Shown here piece after piece: positions 1 to 13,153 of a stretch of 64,000 nucleotides of DNA (the stretch's first letter is position 1; each line of letters begins with the position of its first letter). The notes beneath the pieces were generated by a model. The model was not told the origin of the DNA and searched no databases. It saw nothing but the letters and a program-made list of their open reading frames with translations. Location: the NCBI GenBank assembly GCA_933207985.1, contig OW240915.1, positions 263,158,413 to 263,222,412 on the forward strand, given 5' to 3'. The position numbers and the translations under genes were made by a program. The DNA is from Pelobates cultripes (lineage: Eukaryota; Chordata; Amphibia; Anura; Pelobatidae).

Positions 1-733
1 TTACCCTGTGACTATGGCCCCTGCAATAGAACTGGTTAATACACTTTAAACAGGCTCTGTTCATGCAATTGGGACTATATGGTTTGTTTACCGAACAACC
101 GCACGAACAGAGACCACCCTGGAGCTTGTTAACACCTATTAACAACTTGCAACGTTTCTCACCGCAGTGTTCTAATTGTTCGTCTGGGTGGCCGCGATTC
201 CTATGAACAACCATGAGGTGGCAGCCATCTTGTTCGCATGAACACAGGCAGCGGTGTTTGGGCATGAATCTCATGGAACTAAAATCGGATACAGAAACTA
301 CTGAACACCGCTGGACTTCCATCATCGCTTGCGTTCGTTTCTATTCAGCTTAGAAGGGCACTGTTTGGTGAGATCATTCGTCTGGATGAAGGGAACAAAC
401 ACCAGGTAAGACTATTGACTCCATTCGGTAGTTTGTTCATTTGTTTGTTCATTTGCAAACTACCAAACTATACCGGCCGCAAGCCCTGATTCTCTGGAAC
501 TGTTTTGGGCATAAAACCATGCGTGTGGTCGGTCAAAAGAGACTTCCAGGAATTTCCTGAACCCCTGCTCTGATCTGGGTGATTTTTGGATATGTTGTTC
601 ATCCAAATCAGAGCTATCGGGGAATGTGACTATTATGGGGATATGTTATGTTTATGTTTACTTATGGGGTACTTATTGGATTTTTCGGGGTACTTATTGG
701 ACTTTTTATAAATGTGTGGTTTTTCTGCCTGGG

Positions 734-960
734 TGTCACGGCAGCTAGTGTGGTCCAACACGCAGAAACTATGTAAATATATACATACAAAAGAAAAGGA
801 AAATAAAAGGACAGAGCGTAAACCGGACCTTAGAATGGCCAGACTAATACGCTAGAGATAGAGAATGGTCAAAGGGAAAGCCAAGGTCAAGGAACCCAGA
901 AATACTCAAATACCGTTTAAACAAGCCAAGTCAGATTCACCCAAGGCTGTCAAATCATTC
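734..960. repeat. Likely fragment of a TGTCACGG-ended repeat
   Basis: Starts TGTCACGGCAGCTAGTG, like the terminus of the element at 54505. No second end was found. The stretch 1-733 upstream also looks repeat-derived (several short gaacaaac/gttcg motifs) but cannot be assigned. Confidence 0.4.
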
Positions 961-2987
961 TCCTTCTTTGGATTTTTCTGTCTTGGTTTAGCAACAGTTA
1001 ATACGTGACCCAATGCCAAGGCCATAAATGTTTATTATTCTACTGTCACTTTCAAGCCAATAATTCAGGTGACAAAATACAGTTGTCTCTAAATAATTTT
1101 AAAATTATCTCAAAATTATTATCTCAAAATCATTTTACATGAACACACCTGAGTCATTGTCTATTAAAGAAGAGGTGTGTCTACATATAAAAAGTGATAG
1201 GATGCTTTATTTTAAGGCAGCGTTGACTGGCATAATTTTTATTTTTGTACACTGATAATTAAGAATAAAACTCCCTTGTAATTGTTATTCACAAGAAAGA
1301 AAGCATATTTTCTCCACCCAAATGATGAAACATATTAAAGTGATGCTGCATGCTGAAGTTGACCCACTGTTTTTGTAAGCATTAAATGATTAACATGATA
1401 ACAATATGCACACACATTAAATTAGAAATAACAAAGAATTAAAAAGATAAAGATGTTAAAGTTCCTGCATTTGATGTAAATCTCCGGGTCTTGTAGCTTC
1501 TGCATGCAACTAGGATGCTAACTGTAATTCCCTTTAAATAGATGAGCTTAACACATATATTCATGCCCAGCAGGAGTTTCTGGGATTTGTAGTTCAGTTT
1601 GTAGGTTTCAGAGAATCAAGCTGTGCCTATAAACCACTGCACTCCGGGGATGAATGGTATACAGTCAACACTTGCATTGAAAGTGATAATATTATGTTCA
1701 GCCTTTCTGAAACAATAAGAAAAAACACATCATGTTAGACAGAAGGGACACAAAGCGTGGTTTTATGAAGCAAAACTATATATAAAAAAAATGTAAGTAA
1801 ATGGAAAAAAATACACATAGCTAATAGTACTCTGACACACTGGTTCCCTACACATTTCCACTTTTGTTCCAAAGGGAACACCGACCAAACCTGGACAACA
1901 AATGTGCCTTGTAACTATAGTTTGCAGCTACCATGTATCAAGTGTGCCTATTTAATAGTTAATTGGAATTTCCCCATGTAAACATACAATCCAATCAGTA
2001 CTTGGGTTGGTAACTTATAAACTTATAAACACTGGTTTTATTTATAAGCATACCTCATTTCTAACTGATCAAGTCAATTTCAAATCTAAATACTATAAGA
2101 CAGAATATGATTATTCCCTAAACATTACAACAACAAAAAAACTACATCCACACATATTACAGAATAGTTTATACCTGTGCATCAATATCCAGCCTCCTAA
2201 AGTACACAATGGCTGCAATTAGCATTACGATAATCAGACTTATATACTATGAATCAGTGATCGACTTAACTATTTTAGCAGTTTCGTATTTTTAGTAATT
2301 TATTACATGCTATGTTTGAAGTTGCATGGCCTGTAGCTGCACAGATTTATTTATAAAAACAAAATGACTGGTATATGCATGAAAACTCACTATATGAATA
2401 TACCGCTGTTACTATCAGTATTTATGAAATTCCATATGACATTTCTTTTGGTCTCTTTTTGGTTTTCTTTATACCTCTTTGTGATATTACCTTGTATCAT
2501 CTCTCGTCTCCTTTATGCTTTCCCATGTACTTTCTGACTTTTAAATCTCTTTGCTCTGTGTACCTGTTGTTTTTCCTTCTCTGCCATGTTGCGTTTCCTC
2601 TTTCGTCAAGTTTTTGCTCCCTCTACAGCCATAGTCACTATTAGGTGCCCAATATGACACTGTGCCCACAGCCATATACTATAATTCCTATTGCTTAACA
2701 TCTTAACTCTATTTCCATAAATACACCATAAACATAAACTCTCCCCATACCTACATATCTCTCATATACCCCAGTTACTCCCAATGCCCCATGTTCCCAT
2801 ATAGTCATATACCCCCTATATAACATTATTCCTGGTGCCTGGCTCTGCATGAATGTATTGCCTATTATTATATTCTCCGTCTCCAAATGCCATCTTGACT
2901 GTACCCCTGCCCAAATCCCCAGCTCAGTCAAATAGAAGTTACATTTACAAATTTTAGACCAAAATAGACAAACTGGGTAAACAACAA
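961..2987. other. Non-coding, nothing identified
   Basis: AT-rich sequence; short open frames only, none with recognisable protein features or splice support. Confidence 0.6.
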
Positions 2988-3147
2988 GGGTTATTTATAA
3001 TAAAGTAAGAATTAATTGTGAATTCAAAGTGAATTTAAAAATAAAGTGGCTGAACTTAAAGCATAACTATGTCCAGCTTGGCAACAATTACCATAAATTT
3101 TAAATTCACTTTGAATTCAGGTTGAATTCGCACTTTAGTAAATAACC
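2988..3147. mobile_element. AT-rich inverted-repeat MITE (gggttatttactaaagt family)
   Basis: The left end gggttatttataataaagt and gaattcaaagtgaattt are inverted at the right end as aaattcactttgaattc and actttagtaaataacc. A diverged second copy follows at ~3168-3315. Confidence 0.7.
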
Positions 3148-3689
3148 ACGAAAATGTCCAATTTACAGGGTTATTAACTAAAGTTAGAAATCAAAGTGAA
3201 TTTCAACATTCAGGCCAAAATATCTGAATTTGAAAAATTCTCGTAGTCAGCTATTTTTCCAGATTGAGTAATTTGGCCTAACATTTTAAATTCACTTCAC
3301 TTGGAATTTTCCCTGACAGATTGCTTCCAGCATTTCTATTTTGACATAAAGTTTAAATTCAATTGTCCCTTTTTCTGCTGAGTTCTGTTGTTTTAAAATA
3401 ATATTTTCTAATGTCCAGATTCAATCCAACAATATTTTCTAATGTCCAGAATTTAAACACTATTTTCTAATTTCCAGAATCAAAACATTCCTAAAATGCG
3501 GATCATTATTAAACAAATGTATCTGACAAAGATTTTAACTCACTACCAGAGCAACTTGGGCACACACTATACTGAAGTAAATTCCGAGTTATATACCTAA
3601 CCAACAACTAGATGGCGCTAGATGTTTCTTTAGATTACTTAAAAATCCAAAAAAAAAGCAAAAAAAAAGAAGCAGCATTATGTGATCCC

Positions 3690-3923
3690 TCCCCCTCCTC
3701 AGGAAGTGGAAAGGGTTGAGTTGTTCCTGCAGGCAAAAGAAGGCAGCTTTAATTCACTGTTATTCCTCTCTCTATGTGAGCTCATCCCCCAGGCTTTTTT
3801 TGTGCTGAATCCTATCACCCGGTTTTGTGTCTGCTGTCTCTCCTCTACCACAGAAACAACTCCTGCAGCTTCCAGCCTGTCCGAGATACATTGTTACTAA
3901 CACACTGCAAAGCGAATAAAGAA
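3690..3923 (+). other. Weak candidate for a non-coding first exon
   Basis: A comparatively GC-rich stretch ends in aaagaag|gtaagc, an excellent 5' splice site at 3923/3924. No TATA box, CpG island or coding frame supports it. Listed only as a candidate. Confidence 0.2.
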
Positions 3924-6534
3924 GGTAAGCTTCCAATCGTTCTGCAATGCACATTTTCTTCTTTCTTTCAACAAAGACAAGGAAGGCTAAAGGCTGCATT
4001 TCGGTTTTCCCAGGTAGATGCTCAGTTGGACCAGATGATAAACCACGGCTGATTAACCCCTTAAACAATGCATGAGGATTTATACCTTCATTTCACGGTT
4101 TCATTGGATTGCTTGCTTTAACCCCTTGACTTCCAGAGGTGCACACATGGTTTGGGCACACTTCCAGCACTGAAAGGGTTAAAAGTCAAGCAATGTCATT
4201 ACTAATGCATGTGTTTACATAGATCCATGCCCTGGCACTGAATGGGTTAATATATATTTTTATTTTAGTTTCACCTTTCTTGTCATCAGAGGGTTAATTG
4301 AAGCAAGGTAGGTTGCCAGCTAGGTTACCCACTGATGTGTGGTCCGGTGATTTGCAGAGGGCAGGATAATTCTCTCCATTGGTTTGACTTTTTGCATACT
4401 GTATTGAATTAACAAGAAATTGCTGAGCAGCCTTTTGCAGGATCTGTGTTTCAGTGGGAGAGAAAGTCTTGTCTGGGTGATTTGTATGAAAGCAGCCAGG
4501 ATTGTTCATTGATTGTTTTCTTTTCAGTTTCCTCTTCCCTTTTTGTTATTCCTCTTGTTTCAATTAGAGCTCAGTATTCAGAGCTGCTCCTTTTGTTGCC
4601 TCCTTTAAAAACGATTGCAGTGGTTTTTGTTCGTGGGACAGTGGCTCATTTAGTCATTTTCTCATTTCTTGGCATTAGTTTTTTTAATGTACGAGCATTT
4701 GCGATGCCATCAATGAGGATTCTGCAATTGCAATAGACCAGCACCTGTCACATTATCCTTAACTGCTGTAGGGCCAGGGTTAGACAAGTTACTTGTTAAG
4801 GTGACAGTTCATGGACCAAAAGGGTTAAAAGAAATTGTGTCATGAACAATATGGTAAGGAGTTTATCTGTACCTTGACTTTGCCAAACAGGTACTGGATG
4901 TATAGAGCAAAATCTATTGTGATACCTGTGTCACTAGCTTTGTGTTGGAAATTACATTAAAACATGATATTAAACAGTTAATAGCAAACCTTTATTGTTA
5001 CAGAAGTCATATAAAAGGCCTTTATCTCTACATTTTTTAGACTCACTTTAATTCCATACAGGATACAACTGTCATTACATGCCCTTCATGCATTAGGGAT
5101 CAGCAGATATAGGGAAATGCTGTGGACTGTAAATCTCATCATCCTCATTGAAGCTCCAGTCAGTAAATTAAGGATTATATTTTGCTGTAGCTTTAATATG
5201 ATATCTGCAAACACCTTAAATGTGACATTTAAAACAATGTTAAGGACGGTGTGTTCTTTGGAGGACAGTGCCATAATAGTGTCACTCAAATGATGCCTGT
5301 TATTTTAAATGTACAGGGTTGACAGGGCTGTTACCAGACATTAATGTGTAGAGCTTTCTTACTGTCCTTTGCCTCACCTGGCCTCCTTTAAAATGTCATG
5401 CAATGTTTTAATTGCAGGACTGTTTTGAAAGGACGCTGGGTCAGTCACAGAATTCTGTGTGTTATGTTGTCAGTCAGTTTTCTGTTCACTAATATGCATT
5501 GTTAATCTGTATTGTTTTACATAATAAAGTCCGAATTAAGCTTTTAGAATGAATGGAGATTAATACATTTTACAGAAATATATATATATATATTTTTTTA
5601 AATCACATATGTAAAATAACCGGTTTATGTTTCTATTGGAATGTGCCATAAGATATGCTATGTATTAAAGCATCTGCAACTATCCCTGGTTCACCTTACT
5701 GTTCTGTATGAAAATAGTTGTAAAAGTAATTTTTATTTTTTGCTTTTATTAAGGAAACTATTGATACTCAGAGCAGCCAAACATGCATTGAGGCCATATG
5801 TTTGGAAGAGGGTTAATCATTTAAAAAAAAAAAAAAAAAAAAAGAGGAAATATTTATGCTTGTAGTTTTGAACTGCCTTTTTTACATTTTTTTTTTTAAT
5901 AACTATTCTGAGGAAAAAGGAACTTGTGAAATCCCTCCAGTGTCCTTGCGACTTAAAATTCTTTAAAGTCCAGAACAAAGCAGGCATATTCTTGTTATAC
6001 CGGATTATTACATAATTTATTGTTAGTGCCATTTTTTGTTTGGTAGTAGGAAGTTTTTATCTTGTGAATTGTAGTATTTCTGCATTAGTTTAAACAGATC
6101 TGTCAGTTTTTGGTCCTTTTGTATATGTAGCAAAGACTTCCAAAGTTGACATCTCCACATAGTGTGCAGCGTTACCTGGTGCTGTCCCCACGCCCACTGC
6201 TATCTTCATCTCTGGGACCTTCTTCTTCTGCTAGGAGCTGCATGACTGCTATACTCACACGCATGCGTGAAAACACAATACTGAGATCCCACAAGAGTGA
6301 GGGGGTCCTCCATAAATCACATTTAAAGATGAGTGAGATGATGCCCGATTCCCACAGTCGTTGGTAGCGACGGCTGCTGGGATTTGATAAACGTTGGCAG
6401 CAAACTCTGCCTTTAGTCAACCACAAAGCACGCTGGAATAGAGGAAAATTGAGTAAATCTCTATATTTTACATTGAATACACCCCATATCTTGGTGATAT
6501 ATGATTTATTCAATGTATATAGGAGCGGTTTTAG
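3924..6534. other. Non-coding, nothing firmly identified
   Basis: AT-rich. Contains several gggttaa/ttaacccc words between 4050 and 4300 that may be MITE debris, and poly-A at 5822-5843. No gene. Confidence 0.6.
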
Positions 6535-6948
6535 TTAAAGGATCACTATAGTGACAGGAAAACAAACTCGTTTTCCTGGCACTATAGGGTCATTAGGTCC
6601 CCCCCACCCTCAGGGCCCCCTCCCGCTGGGCTGAAGGGGTTAAAACCCCTTCAGCTACTTACCTTTCTCCAGCACAGGCCTCCCTAGGTGCTGGGGAACT
6701 CTCCTCCTCCAGCCGACGTCAGTTCCGAATGCGCATGCGCGGCAAGAGCCGTGCGCGCATTCAAACCACCCATAGGAAAGCATTACTCAATGCTTTCCTA
6801 TGGACGTCCAGCATCTTCTCACTGTGATTTTCCCTGCAGTTTATCTGAAAGTGCTATGTTTTCAGCTGAGGGTTAAAACTAGAGGGACTTGGCACCCAGA
6901 CCACTTCATTGAGCTGAAGTGGTCTGGGTGCCTATAGTGGTCCTTTAA
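6535..6948. mobile_element. TTAA-flanked MITE (aggatcactatag family)
   Basis: 414 bp including TTAA at each end (6535-6538, 6945-6948). The ends are AGGATCACTATAGTGACAGG and the complement of AGGACCACTATAGGCACC. TTAA target duplication is characteristic of piggyBac-type transposition; no transposase is present. The inside has a GC-rich block with gcgcatgcgcgg and a caaagcattgagtaatgc-type hairpin (aagcattactcaatgctt). Confidence 0.82.
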
Positions 6949-7477
6949 GTTCATTTTTTTCAAATGCGTTCCCTTTAAATTTGGAATTCTCTTTTCAGTT
7001 CAAACTGGTTAAATTAATAATGCTGAATGCATATAACAGTAAATTTACAAAAGATAACCCAACGCCACAGCAATCCTATTCAGAGAGCACTTTTAAGAAA
7101 TGGACTGCCCTTGTGGGTGGGATGAGTATGATCTGCAAATGGTACTGGTTCTCTCTGTAATGGCACAAGTGAACAAAAACATCTTCTGAAACTGGAGTGA
7201 GGACCAACCGAAGGCCAAGCTACTGGGGTTGTCTGAGGATTTTTGTTGCAATACTCCAAATAATGTGTCTTTAAACTACAGTAAATTAGAAATCAGTCTG
7301 TGTAAATTAGATGCATTGCTTTTGATCAAAATTACTTTTTTTTTTTTTTTGCCCTAAATTGTTAATAGCAATTCACAAAATTATTTAGAACAGACCATCA
7401 ACACATCTTTAATGTGTTTGGAAGTTTTGGTCCTCATACATATGCTGTATTTTTTATGCTCAAATATTTCAGAATTC

Positions 7478-7834
7478 TTTACTAAAATAAGAATTAAAAG
7501 TGAATTTCAAATTTAAAGTCAAAAAAGACAAACTAGTGATTTTTTTTTTTTTGTATGTTAACTGAGCTTTAACTTAAAGGAGCACTATAGTGCCAGGAAA
7601 ACAAAGTCGTTTTCCTGGCACTCTAGGGTTATTAGGTTCCCCCCTCCCGAAGGTTACTTACCTTAATCCAGCGCCGGGCTCCCTCGGCGCTGGTGACCTC
7701 TCCACCCCTTGCCGACGTCAGCTCGGGGGACCTCCTAACACCATAATAAATTTAGATGAAGTTGTAATGGTGCCCAGAGTGTTCCTTTTAAGGTAGAAAT
7801 TCACTTTAAATTCTCACTTTAGTAAATAAACCTG
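7478..7834. mobile_element. AT-rich inverted-repeat MITE, interrupted by a TTAA element
   Basis: Left ctttactaaaataagaatta and right attctcactttagtaaata belong to the same family as 2988-3147. The 218-bp TTAA element at 7574-7791 is inserted inside. Confidence 0.68.
7574..7791. mobile_element. TTAA-flanked MITE nested in an AT-rich MITE
   Basis: 218 bp, TTAA at 7574-7577 and 7788-7791. The left end AGGAGCACTATAGTGCCAGG is the same family as at 6535. It interrupts the ctttactaaaataag / ctcactttagtaaat inverted-repeat element at 7478-7834, giving a relative age. Confidence 0.8.
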
Positions 7835-10419
7835 TCTGTAGTTTTTTTTTTTTTTTTGCAAAATAAATAAATGTTTTGCAGAGTGCTGCTCCACGAGACT
7901 GCCTCCTTAGCCATGCCCCTTCTTTTCAGAAAAAGACTTACCAGACTACTCAGCATTGAATGATCTTGTTTTCACAATGGAGACGCATGGCTAAGGAGGC
8001 AGGCGTATGGAGCAGCATTTTTAAAATGTTTTTTATTTTATTTTTTTACAGAAGATTTGACCGTTCAAAAAAACATGGTATATCAATGAGGTGAAAACAA
8101 ATGTAATGCATTAAAATTGTGTTGGTGCCAGAAGTGTCCCTTTAAATAAGATTTCTTCAAAGGCATGATTACTTGGCCTAAATATATAATATATTGGTCA
8201 TTTACTCTAAAGAGGCAGCACAATGGAGATGTTTATATAGTAGCTGCTATCTTATGTGAACATGCTGAGTAAAGTACTGTATTTTTACAGAGAGATCATA
8301 CAAATACTGCAATATTAGACAAATGTGATTTGCTATATTGATGGAGCTGCAAGTAATGGCAACGCTCTGTATTTGCTGTAAATCATTCCATTATTAAATG
8401 TGGTGAGTTATCGTGATGAATCCACAGCAATTCCACCTTTGATTTATATGTAAGCCCATATTCATTCTTCTTGTATGGCATTCTATGGTCTCATAGTTAT
8501 GGGTATATAACAAATGGTGCTGAATAGGGTTTGGCTGTCCAATAACAGACATCCCAATGCAGCTCAATGAGAAGTTTTTGCAAGGCAGGTGCGCTCAGCA
8601 ATTGTATACCTTTTGAGTTTAGCTCCACTGAGCTAAACTACCAGGAAGTAACCGGGCTCGTCTAATTGACAGCCCGGCTTAAGATGACTTGACAAGGTTA
8701 ATTTATCAAAGTGTTAATTTTTATTGCAATCTTCACTTCTTGTAAAATGTAAAAAAAAAGAGGACGTGTCTAAAGTACTTCAGCAAGTGCTTGTCCTTTT
8801 AGGGGTTTGGTGACCCTTTAAATTTACTTACCGTTTAGACCTTTCCTAGACCATTGCTCCAACCGTGACTGAAATGTCAGTAAAATCAATGCTTTCATGT
8901 ACGGAAGCATTTGGGGGATACTACATTGCGGTGCACCAATAAGCATCTCCTCATAGAGATGCATAAACTCAATTCATGCAGTCCATGAATACCTTGAACG
9001 ACTGTCCTGCAAAGATTGTCGGGCTGCATTAGGAAGTGCCATAGTATCTATCTGAGTGACTACAGATGTCTTTAAAGCCCAATGTAAACCCTGCATTTTC
9101 TCAGAAAAAATGTGTGAGATTATCTATGGAAAAATTAGATTTTAATCTTATTAAATATACCATTTGTCACTTCCACCATATGTTGCATTGTATTTTTTTT
9201 TTTGGAGATCGTTTCCATTTAATCTATAAAATCTGCACTATTGCCTACTTATTTTGCATAATTGAATGCTCATTCTTTTCACTTTATTTTTCATTTTTGG
9301 CACCTCGTCCACCCTCCTGTCTGTCATGTGGCGTCCCTGATGGTTCAGTTCTGGGTTCCCTTCTGTCACTCCTTTGTATGACCAAGTGACAAACTATTCA
9401 CTTCCTTTGGAACTATGTTCCCTCAAATCTCAAATCCCTCTTATCTATCTGCTTTCCTCTTATGTATTATTTTGGTCTCATCTCAGTCACTAACACGGTG
9501 TGTTCCTACTTCCTGAAACTCAGTCTCTCTAAAATAAATATCTCTTTTCTCTGACCACCAACTATCTTCTTTCAGCAAAGCTGAACCCATGCAAAACTCT
9601 TCGAGTAAAGAAACCTCCACACTCACAGTAGCATCTGCTACCATTCTCATGCAATAATGGTGACCATCCCTTGAGAAAGGTAGCAGATGGTGCTGAAACG
9701 TTGGCTGCTTTTGTGTTAAATGTATCTGCCTGACTGCTAAATGTTTGGAGGTTTTTGTTTATTTTGTTTTTGCATTTTGATTGTTTTGTTGCATTATATG
9801 TTTGCATGTTCCACTATTGTGCATTGCTTGTGCAGCCATTTTTGATGCAATTCATCGACTTCTTGTATAGCAGCAAACGATCCAAGGTGCTTTATTTTGT
9901 TTTAATTCTATTTTATTAGTATATTATCATCTTATTGTTATTGGGGAGTTTATTCAATGCTGTTGAGGTTCCTTCTTATCTAATGTTCAAAATCTGGTAA
10001 AAATCTGTCACAACACTGAATAAATGTACTTTCATACACGTCTGGATGAAGGGAACAGCTGTGGTGTTAGAAGAGCACAATTTTGCTGCAATTATAAATG
10101 TTACTGCCTTAATTTGACTTTTTTTTTTTTTTATATTTTCTAATTCAATATCACATAACCTATAATTTAAATACATACTTTGCAGGGCTGCACTGGGGAG
10201 ATGAAAGTATTCATACAAATACATATAATGGCTTTTATGAGCACTTAGCTTTCTGGGTTGGTTTTTGTCTTAAAAGTAAAGCAAGTTACAGGGATGAACT
10301 GAATGTGTACAGACACAGGACGAAACATTCTGCGGCACCTGTCAAAGGACTTGGTGTGAATAAACCATTCAATCCAATCTGTACATTTCACTACCGATAT
10401 TGCCAGCAAATGTATAGAT
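7835..10419. other. Non-coding, mostly unassigned
   Basis: Contains inverted segments around gactgcctccttagccatgcccc (7898-7920) and its complement (7983-8005), spaced ~85 bp, which suggest a small hairpin element. The motif at 9660-9710 is listed separately. No gene. Confidence 0.5.
9660..9710 (+). other. Possible second hammerhead-like/Penelope-derived motif
   Basis: ttgagaa (9671-9677), a short AGCA/TGCT stem (9682-9685 with 9691-9694), then gaaacgttgg. It has the same layout as the motif at 53299-53345 but matches the catalytic core at only five of seven positions. No Penelope coding sequence is nearby. Confidence 0.25.
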
Positions 10420-11730
10420 CAGGGGTAGTCAGCCTTTTTCTACCTACCGCCCACTAATGCATCTTTCTTGATGGAAAAATTTCCTTACCGCCCACCAGTT
10501 TTTACGCAAGTGCAGAATATTTTTTAGAAAGGAGAGTGTTTAAAAAAAAAATGTTTGTACATTTAACGTTTTATTTCTACTTTATGCATGTTTATAATGT
10601 TTTTAACTTTATAAAGTTTAATGAGAAAGCAATAAAGTAATATTTTTTTTATTTTTTATTTTTTTAATTTTTTTTACCTTCCTTATAGCAATGTGCAGCA
10701 GGAAGGCTGAGCTAGGTAGCCCACTTACTATTATTAGCCAACAACAATTTTCCTCGTTTTCCTTTTTATATTTTTTATTTTCCTTCTTTCTCCTTTTTTA
10801 CAAGTACACTGCTCCTTCTTTCTCCTATTCTGCAAGTACTCTGCTCCTTCTTTCTCCTTTTTGCAAGTACTCTGCTCCTTCTTTCTCCTTTTTACAAGTA
10901 CTCTGCTCTTTCTTTCTCCTATTCTACAAATACTCTGCTCCTTCGTTCTCCTATTCTACAAATACTCTGCTCCTTCGTTCTCCTATTCTACAAATACTCT
11001 GCTCCTTCGTTCTCCTATTCTACAAATACTCTGCTCCTTCGTTCTCCTATTCTACAAATACTCTGCTCCTTCTTTCTCCTATTCTACAAGTACTCGGCTC
11101 CATCTTTCTCCTATTCTACAAGTACTCGGCTCCATCTTTCTCCTATTCTACAAGTACTCCGCTCCTTCTTTCTCCTATTCTACAAGTAATCTGCTCCTTC
11201 TTTCTCCTATTCTACATGTACTCTGCTCCTGTATTTTATCCCCTTTTTTTTCTATTTTTTGATCTTTTCCTTTGCTTTTATTTTACCTTCCTTATGGCAA
11301 TGTACAAAAGTAAAGCTGAGTTAATTAGCCCACTTAATAATAATAATAATATTATTATTATTAGCCAACAACCATTCTCTCCTTGTCCTGCCTATAACTT
11401 TTCTTTCTCCTATTTTACAACTGCTCTGCTCCGGCTTCTGCCTGTCCCTGCTATCGTGCATCAGCTCCCACTCCTCCCCTTCCTTTTCCCACGTGTTACA
11501 CTCGGATTTGCACGTTCGCACACGTTCTCTTGTTCGCGTGCACGCATTCTCGTGCTTGCATGAGTTTGCGCGCGTTCATACTTTCATTTGTGTTTGTGCA
11601 CTCGCGCCTGCCCGCCCACTCTCTCAAAAGTATTTTGCATTAGCTTGTTGTGCCGCCATAACCCCTACGGCCCACCTGGAATCCTGAAACGCCCACTAGT
11701 GGGCGGTAGGGACCAGGTTGACGACCCATG
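10420..11730. mobile_element. Non-autonomous hAT-type element with internal minisatellite
   Basis: 1311 bp with an exact 8-bp target duplication gtatagat (10412-10419, 11731-11738). The left end starts CAGGGGTAGTCAGCC and the right end finishes GGTTGACGACCCATG. Both ends carry an inverted ACCGCCCACTA block. A ~70-bp segment around 10686-10755 recurs diverged at 11293-11378, flanking the minisatellite. No transposase is present; the long open frames here are a by-product of the repeat. Confidence 0.88.
10784..11230. repeat. 32-bp minisatellite, about 14 units
   Basis: The unit is approximately ctcctattctacaaatactc plus tgctccttcgtt (32 bp), repeated with small changes. Because 32 is not a multiple of three, every frame reads through as a 32-residue pseudo-repeat rich in Ser, Leu and Tyr. 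This explains long open frames that are not genes. Confidence 0.92.
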
Positions 11731-12121
11731 GTATAGATGAAGAATTATTTAGAATGGTTTTTTTTTTATTTTTATATTCCTAGGCTTTACCAATACAGCA
11801 TTGACATAGCTGTAAGGAATGCATCTCCCCAAAAAGAGACTGTCCTATCCCATAACCCTTAGCATGCAGCTGCACATTAGGAATGGTGGAATGTGGTTCA
11901 AGGCATTTAGGGAAGGCAACGTAATGCACAGCCACTCCATCCAGTCTTGGGTGGCATGTTGTGTGTGGAATCAAAGGCAAGGGAATAGTAATTGATAACT
12001 AAAAGTTTATTTGCACTAGTACATGGTAATCTTTATTAGAGTACAAGTGTTCCTGTCTTGTGTAAACTGGTACAAATGTTGATGACGGCAGCTCTGCACA
12101 TCTTAGTAAGTTATGTGAACA

Positions 12122-12687
12122 TTAAAGGGACACTATAGTCACCAAAACAACTTTAGTTTAATGAAGCAGTTTTTGTGTATAGGTAATGCCTCTGAAGTCT
12201 CACTGCTCAATTATCTGCCATGTAGGAGTTAAATCACTCTTGTTTCTGCCTATGCAGCCCTAGCTATACCTGCATTGGCTGTGACTGACACGGCCTGCAT
12301 GAAAACAAAATGGTTTAAATTTTCAATCCGATTTTGACTTACTTTAAATTTTTTATCTCCTTCTCTGTAAATTGAAATTTTATTACATATATCAGGCTCC
12401 TGCATGGTCTATCGTGCTATTAACAGGGCAGGAAATGGGAACATTCTAAACTAAACATAATTTGCAATAAAGGAAGTGTGAACATTAGATGACTCTTTAC
12501 AGGAAGTGTTTAGAAAGGCTGTGTAAGTCACATGCAGGGAGGTGTGCCTAGAGCTGCATAAACAAAGCGATTTAAACCATAAATGGCAGAGAATTGAGCA
12601 GTGAAACTGCAGTATCATGATCTATACATCAAAACTGCTTAATTAAGCTAAATTTGTTTTGGTGACTATATTACTATTTTACTTTAA
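12122..12687. mobile_element. TTAA-flanked MITE (agggacactatagtcacc family)
   Basis: 566 bp, TTAA at 12122-12125 and 12684-12687. The left end is AGGGACACTATAGTCACCAA and the right end contains ttggtgactatatt. It shares its right TTAA with the next element. Confidence 0.8.
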
Positions 12688-13153
12688 AGGACCACTATAG
12701 TGCCAGGAAAACACTCGTTTTCCTGGCTCTATAGTGCCCAGAGGGTGCCCCCACCCTCAGGGTCCCCCTCCTGCCCAGCTCTGGGGAGAGGAAGGGGCTA
12801 AAACTTACCTTTTTTCCAGCACCGGGCGGGGAGCTCTCCTCCTCCCTTTCGGCTGAATGCGCACGCGTGGCAAGAGCTGCGCGCGCATTCAGCCAGTCTC
12901 ATAGGAAAGCATTCATAATGCTTTCCTATGGACGCTTGCGTGTTCTCACTGTGATTTTTTTTTTTTTCAGTGAGAATCACGCAAGCGCCTCTAGCGGCTG
13001 TCAATGAGACAGCCACTAGAGGATTTGGAGGCTGGATTAACCTTCTCTGAAACTGCTATGTTTATTAAAAAAAAGGGTTAACCCAAGCTGGACCTGGCAC
13101 CCAGACCACTTCATTAAGCTGAAGTGGTCTGGGTGCCTAGAGTGGTCCTTTAA
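12684..13153. mobile_element. TTAA-flanked MITE abutting the previous copy
   Basis: 470 bp, TTAA at 12684-12687 and 13150-13153. The ends are AGGACCACTATAGTGCCAGG and the complement of AGGACCACTCTAGGCACC. A GC-rich core with imperfect hairpins is present (gcgcacgcgtggc; gaatgcgcgcgcagctc on the other strand). Confidence 0.82.

Noticed and set aside
3682..3900. 72-codon plus-strand frame near the candidate first exon
   Set aside because: No homology or composition signal; it overlaps an opposite frame of similar length.
10691..11563. 290-codon open frame on the plus strand
   Set aside because: It is generated by the 32-bp minisatellite; composition is repetitive in all frames and it lies inside a hAT-type element.
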